A stretch of 64,000 nt of DNA from contig NZ_CP021768.1 of NCBI RefSeq assembly GCF_002192255.1, positions 2,374,001 to 2,438,000 of the forward strand, in the 5' to 3' direction. Of this stretch, positions 60,412 through 64,000 are shown piece after piece. The notes below the pieces were generated by a model. It ran no database searches. It had not been told where the DNA came from and saw nothing but the letters and a program-made list of their open reading frames with translations. This DNA comes from Stenotrophomonas sp. WZN-1 (GTDB taxonomy: Bacteria; Pseudomonadota; Gammaproteobacteria; Xanthomonadales; Xanthomonadaceae). The position numbers and the translations under genes are program-made. How positions within the stretch are numbered: the first letter of the stretch is position 1; every line of letters starts with the position of its first letter.

Positions 60412-60525
60412 GTAGAGCCGAGCCTATGCTCGGCTGCTCCTGACACGATGCCTGAGCCGAGCATGGGCTCGGCTCTACAGGTTCCAGGTCAGCCGTGTGG
60501 CGTGCCGATCAAGGTTGGCACCTAC
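60412..60525. repeat. SMAG-type palindromes
   Basis: GTAGAGCCGAGCCTATGCTCGGC and its mirror GCCGAGCATGGGCTCGGCTCTAC (ends 60478), then GTGCCGATCAAGGTTGGCACCTAC ending at 60525. Lies between the converging sensor kinase and glycosidase genes. Confidence 0.85.
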
Positions 60526-60531
60526 TAAGCA

Positions 60532-62883
60532 TCACCGGCTCATCGAATACGGCGCCTGCGCGCCCTGCCCCGGCCAGTCCTTGTTCGGCTCGGCCTGCAT
60601 GCGGAAGCGCAGCTCGCCGCCGGCGAGGATCTCATCATGACGCAGGAAGGTGCGCTGCAACGGCCTGCCGTTGAGGCTCACGCTGCCCACATAGGTGTGC
60701 TTGTCATCCAGCCCCTCGGCCACGATGGTGAACGTCTTGCCGTTCGGAAGACGCATCGCGGTCTTCGGCAGGAACGGACGACCCAGGATGTACTCGCCCG
60801 AACCCGGTGCCACCGGGTAGAAGCCCAGCGCGGTGAACACGTACCACGCCGACATCTGGCCGACGTCATCGTTGCCGGCCAGGCCATCGGGGCGGTCGGC
60901 ATACTGGGTATCCATGATCTGCTTCAACCGCGCCTGGGTGCGCCACGGCTGGCCGGCATACGAGTACAGGTAGGCCACGTGATGGCTGGGCTCATTGCCG
61001 TGCGCATACCAGCCGATCAGGCCGGTGATGTCTTCCATGTGCTCGAAGATGGACGGATCGACCTTGGCGTTGAACACCTCGTCCAGGCGCGCGAGCAGCT
61101 TGTCGCTGCCACCGTGCGCGGTGGCCAGGCCGGCAACGTCCTGCGGCACGTACCACGAATACTGCCAGGCATTGCCTTCGGTGTAGTCGGTGCCGTAACC
61201 ACTGGCGCTGGGATCGAATGGCGTGCGGAAGCTGCCATCACGCTTGCGCGCGCGCATGAAGCCGGTGTCCTTGTCGAACGCGTTGCGCCAGTTCCCGGCA
61301 CGCTTGTCGAAGGTCGCCGCGATATCGGCCTTGCCCATCGCCTGCGCCATGCGTGCGATGGTCCAATCATCGAAGGCGTACTCCAGCGTCTTGCTGGCCG
61401 CCTCGCCTTCCTCGTCGATCGGCACGTAGCCCAGCTCGCGGTACTGCGCGATGCCGTCGTAGGGGCCGTAGTTGGCGGTCTCGACCATCGCCTTCAATGC
61501 CTTGTCGGCGTCGAAGCCACGGATGCCCTTCACGTAGGCATCGGCGATCACCGGCACGGCGTGGTAGCCGATCATGCACCAGTCTTCCAGGCCATGGAAC
61601 GACCACACCGGCAGCATGCCGTAGGGGCTGTGCTCATGGTGGGCCAGCATCGAATTGACGAAGTCGCTGTTGCGCTTCTCCGGCTGCACCAGCGTCAGCA
61701 ACGGGTGCAACGCACGGTACGTATCCCACAGCGAGAAGGTGGAGTAGTTGGTGTAGCCCTTGGCCTGGTGCACGGCATTGTCCGAGCCGCGGTACTGGCC
61801 GTCGGCATCCATGAACAGCGTCGGCCCCAGCATCGTGTGGTACAGCGCGGTATAAGCGCTGCGTCGCGCATGTTCCGGCGCATCGATATCGAGCACCGAC
61901 AGCGCCTGCGTCCATTCCTGCTTTGCCTGCGCGCGAACGCGGTCAAAATCGAAGTCCGCCACTTCCGCGTCGAGGTTGGCGATGGCACCGGCTTCGCTGA
62001 CCGGCGAGATCGCCACCTTGACCACCAGTGGTGCGTCCAGCTTGCCGAATGCGAAGGTACCGACCAGCTGGCGGCCTTCGATCTGCGCACGCTGCGCGGG
62101 ATCCTTCTCACCCGGCGGGGGGAAGCCCTTGTAGACGATGTCCTGCTCGGTGTTGTGCAGCTCGTGCCCGGCCAACGGGCGCGAGAAACGCATCGCGAAA
62201 TACAGCTGGCGGCCCGGCGCCCAGCCGCGCGTCTCGCGGAAGCCGGTCACCGTACCGTCGGCGCGCACCCGCACCCGCGACCACAGCACCTTGCCCGGGT
62301 AGTCGTACATGCTGGTACGCATGTCCAGCAGCACCTTGGCGTCGGTGCCCTTGGGGAAGGCATAACGATGCACGCCCACGCGGGTACTGGTGGTCAGCTC
62401 AGCACGCACCTTGTAGTCGTCCAGGGTGACCGCGTAGTAGCCCGGCTCGGCCTTCTCGTCAGCGTGGCGGAAGCGCGATGCATAACTGCTGCGCGGCTTT
62501 TCCGGATCACCGCGCTCCAGGCCGGGAGTGCCGGTGAACGGCATCAGCAGGATGTCGCCCAGGTCCGAATGACCGGTGCCGGAAAAATGCGTATGCGAGA
62601 AGCCGACGATGCTGCTGTCGTCGTAGCGGTAGCCGGCCGCCCAGCCATACGCCTTCTCGCGCGGCTGGATGCGCGTATCCGGGCTGAGCTGGACCATGCC
62701 GAACGGCACTGTGGCACCCGGGTAGGTATGGCCCTCGCCACCGGTGCCGATGAAGGGGTCCACCGAGGCGTAGGCGCGTTCTGCGGCGGTCTTTGGGGGG
62801 GCTGCCAGCGCCGCACCAGAGGCGAGCATGGCGGTCGCGGCGAAGGCGATCAGGAGACGACGGTCCAGCGTGGGCATCGGCAT
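60532..62883 (-). CDS. GH92 exo-alpha-mannosidase, secreted
   Basis: A 783-residue glycoside hydrolase family 92 enzyme, Ca2+-dependent alpha-mannosidases that trim mannans and N-glycans. Signal peptide about 27 residues (LLIAFAATAMLASGAALA). The N-terminal beta-sandwich starts ASVDPFIGTGGEGHTYPGATVPFGMVQLSPD, the family hallmark, with GFSHTHFSGTGHSDLGDILLMP after it. The catalytic (alpha/alpha)6 domain contains NYSTFSLWDTYRALHPL and GLIGWYAHGNEPSHHVAYLYSYAG, GLAGNDDVGQMSAWYVF. Two ATGs (62883 and 62877) are possible. Substrate linkage is not settled. The gene stands alone, bordered by leader RNA copy C upstream on the other strand. Confidence 0.93.
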   Translation of the reverse strand: MPMPTLDRRLLIAFAATAMLASGAALAAPPKTAAERAYASVDPFIGTGGEGHTYPGATVPFGMVQLSPDTRIQPREKAYGWAAGYRYDDSSIVGFSHTHFSGTGHSDLGDILLMPFTGTPGLERGDPEKPRSSYASRFRHADEKAEPGYYAVTLDDYKVRAELTTSTRVGVHRYAFPKGTDAKVLLDMRTSMYDYPGKVLWSRVRVRADGTVTGFRETRGWAPGRQLYFAMRFSRPLAGHELHNTEQDIVYKGFPPPGEKDPAQRAQIEGRQLVGTFAFGKLDAPLVVKVAISPVSEAGAIANLDAEVADFDFDRVRAQAKQEWTQALSVLDIDAPEHARRSAYTALYHTMLGPTLFMDADGQYRGSDNAVHQAKGYTNYSTFSLWDTYRALHPLLTLVQPEKRNSDFVNSMLAHHEHSPYGMLPVWSFHGLEDWCMIGYHAVPVIADAYVKGIRGFDADKALKAMVETANYGPYDGIAQYRELGYVPIDEEGEAASKTLEYAFDDWTIARMAQAMGKADIAATFDKRAGNWRNAFDKDTGFMRARKRDGSFRTPFDPSASGYGTDYTEGNAWQYSWYVPQDVAGLATAHGGSDKLLARLDEVFNAKVDPSIFEHMEDITGLIGWYAHGNEPSHHVAYLYSYAGQPWRTQARLKQIMDTQYADRPDGLAGNDDVGQMSAWYVFTALGFYPVAPGSGEYILGRPFLPKTAMRLPNGKTFTIVAEGLDDKHTYVGSVSLNGRPLQRTFLRHDEILAGGELRFRMQAEPNKDWPGQGAQAPYSMSR

Positions 62884-63159
62884 TTGGATCGATTCAGGTG
62901 GTAGCCGGATGCTAGCACCGGGCCTGCCGTGTCGCATGCTGCAGTGCAGTCGTCGGGACCGGCACGATGGATTGCAGGTAATTGCATGGCCGCGCACCGA
63001 ATCACCTCTTAGCCTTCCCGTTCCCCTCTTCCTGATCGGTGCCTATGCGCCAACGAATGTCCATACATGCACCGCTGAAAGACCACGCCTTGGGAATAGT
63101 GGAGAACGAAACAAACCATCAATTGGCGCACAGGGCCATGGCCTGCCCAGGATGGCGCC

Positions 63160-63344
63160 GCAGCGGACATACCGCTGCCGGGATTGGAACCCCCGAAAAG
63201 AAGGACAGAGATAGCTCGTCGTAACTGCGGCGGGCGCTGCGTGTGGCCGTCAGGCCCTCCGGTTTTCTCTGTTCCTTCCGGGAGTTCCAAGCACGCATCG
63301 CCCGCCACCCTTGCGGTGGCCCTCGCTTCCCAAGGAGTTCCCGC
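63160..63344 (+). ncRNA. Structured leader RNA, copy C (three-way junction)
   Basis: The gap 62884-63344 has no gene. Its 3' part repeats the architecture of copies A and B: an upstream hairpin GCAGCGG/CCGCTGC (63160-63178), a closing stem of 63229-63243 with 63292-63306 (14 of 15 paired), inside it GGCC/GGCC and CTCCGG/CCGGGAG hairpins, and a 3' hairpin GCCACC 63304-63309 with GGTGGC 63315-63320 sharing three bases with the closing stem. Sequence identity to A and B is limited to the stem cores and the CCTTGC motif, so this is the most diverged copy. Confidence 0.6.
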
Positions 63345-63587
63345 ATGACCCAACGTCCGCTCAGCCCGGCCATGGAGTCGCTGTTCCAGCGCATTGAACA
63401 TGCGCTCAACAGTGCCGAAGGCATGGCCATCCTCATCGGCGAACAGTACGGCCCCGAGCCGAAGCCACCCGCGCCCATGGGCTACAACGCCAAGCAGATC
63501 GCCAATGCGATGGTCATGCTGAGCCAGCATGGGCGATGCCTGCTGCGGGCGCTGCGCGAGGAGGCGGAGAAGGTGACCTACCACTAG
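63345..63587 (+). CDS. Small helical protein behind leader RNA C, unknown function
   Basis: An 80-residue soluble protein with two predicted helices joined by a proline-rich turn (GEQYGPEPKPPAPMGYNAKQ). Helix 1 RIEHALNSAEGMAILIG and helix 2 QIANAMVMLSQHGRCLLRAL resemble in layout the C-terminal halves of the proteins at 4578 and 15803 (helix, Gly/Pro turn, helix with a small-residue face), but identity is too low to be sure of homology. AAGGAG lies eight bases before the ATG at 63345. Its leader is the same RNA architecture as for those two. Function unknown. Confidence 0.75.
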   Translation: MTQRPLSPAMESLFQRIEHALNSAEGMAILIGEQYGPEPKPPAPMGYNAKQIANAMVMLSQHGRCLLRALREEAEKVTYH

Positions 63588-63708
63588 GTCGCACAGCAGC
63601 CGAGCCCCGCTGGGCCCGGGCTGCAGGTCCAGCGCGCGGCGACCTCACGCGGCACTTGCTGCGCGCCCCGGCCCGCCCTACCCTGCGCCCACACCTGGGA
63701 GAGCACAC

Positions 63709-64000
63709 ATGGGCGCCCGCGCCGCACGATGGCTGGTGATCGCAAGCCTGTCCGGTACCGCACTGGCCGCCCACGCGGCGGCACCCGTCGCCGCACGGCC
63801 CGCACAAGACGACTACACCGTCCTGCGCCTGCTGGTCACCGACGAGCAGGGCCGCCTGCTGCTGGAGCACAACCGTAGCGGCTGGATGACGCCTGCGGTG
63901 CGGGCCAACCGCAAGCAGAGCATCCAGGAGGCATTGCGGCAGCTTTCAGCAGATCTCGGCCTGCAGGTTTCGCCGATGAAGCTGGCAGCGATTTACAGCT
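63709..64000 (+). CDS. Secreted Nudix-like protein, 3' end outside window
   Basis: Starts at ATG 63709 after GGGAGAG and runs off the window end; 97 residues are visible. A signal peptide (about 1-25, RWLVIASLSGTALAAHAA) is followed by DDYTVLRLLVTDEQGRLLLEHNRSGWMTP, then ESI-like QSIQEALRQLSADLGLQVSPMKLAAIYS. The order (strand, LLLEHN, GW..P, helix ending in DLGL) is that of a Nudix hydrolase. The Nudix box REUxEExGU reads LRQLSADLGL, with the catalytic glutamates missing, and the protein is exported. A catalytically dead, periplasmic Nudix fold is possible; the missing C-terminus is needed to judge. Confidence 0.5.
   Translation, partial: MGARAARWLVIASLSGTALAAHAAAPVAARPAQDDYTVLRLLVTDEQGRLLLEHNRSGWMTPAVRANRKQSIQEALRQLSADLGLQVSPMKLAAIYS

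Noticed and set aside
60532..62883. GH92 gene as part of a polysaccharide-utilisation locus
   Set aside because: No adjacent SusC/D-like or other glycosidase genes; neighbours are the czc regulators and a leader/small-protein unit.

Overview
The window is high-GC chromosomal DNA of a Stenotrophomonas maltophilia-complex bacterium (Xanthomonadaceae). Three things point there. A gene at 31216-32088 reads as the subclass B3 metallo-beta-lactamase L1, with its HAHADH zinc motif. Intergenic gaps are strewn with GTAG-flanked short palindromes of the SMAG type described in S. maltophilia. The paralogue repertoire (MacAB, SmvA-like MFS, CopL, GH92 mannosidase, many TonB receptors) also fits. No tRNA, rRNA, CRISPR, insertion sequence or prophage was seen; this looks like ordinary chromosome.

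Layout. 1-5000: end of an AprI/Inh-like secreted protein, a CDF metal transporter, an AAG-type DNA glycosylase, a GAF-PAS-PAS-GGDEF diguanylate cyclase, and a small protein behind a long structured leader. 5000-11350: macA-macB, divergent from an OmpR-family two-component pair, then a six-TM ABC half protein without ATPase; all three promoter regions carry 11-bp-phased CTCC/CTCG repeats. 11450-18350: YcaQ-type glycosylase, TetR facing a TonB receptor, a second leader/small-protein unit, TraX-like protein, proline iminopeptidase. 18600-23150: EF-hand lipoprotein, then a magnesium locus: MgtL-like leader peptide, hairpin-masked small gene, mgtA, mgtC. 23360-27050: FixL/FixJ-type pair, DUF1697, LtrA and a small membrane protein. 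27250-32100: FecI/FecR/TonB-receptor trio followed by blaL1. 32200-36660: DUF411 protein, CopL-like protein, YdeP-type molybdoenzyme and divergent fdhD. 36660-40450: AhpD-like protein/AraC pair; SmvA-like MFS pump plus TetR with a 32-bp palindromic operator. 40560-45470: five-to-six-gene zrg-type zinc operon, divergent from a MerC-like gene across a 32-bp gap filled by a Zur-like box. 45600-52700: LysR/dkgB, copCD-copRS, LysR/SDR. 52800-60400: czcCBA efflux operon divergent from its two-component system, with four TTGC repeats at exact 11-bp spacing. 60500-64000: GH92 glycosidase, third leader/small-protein unit, and the start of a secreted Nudix-like protein.

Themes. Metal homeostasis dominates: Mg (mgt), Zn (zrg), Cu (copCD, CopL, DUF411), divalent-cation efflux (czc, CDF) and Fe (two TonB systems). 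The most novel-looking items are (i) a three-way-junction leader RNA present three times (4302-4577, 16160-16423 on the minus strand, 63160-63344), each time before a small helical protein, with compensatory base changes and a 3' hairpin that competes with the closing stem; and (ii) an MgtL-like Asp-Pro leader peptide plus a Shine-Dalgarno-masking hairpin in front of mgtA, outside the enterobacteria where such control was described. SMAG palindromes also supply the TAG stop codon of several genes.

Limits: no database search, alignment program or folding program was used. Family names rest on motif recognition, and operator and RNA calls rest on repeats and base pairing read by eye.
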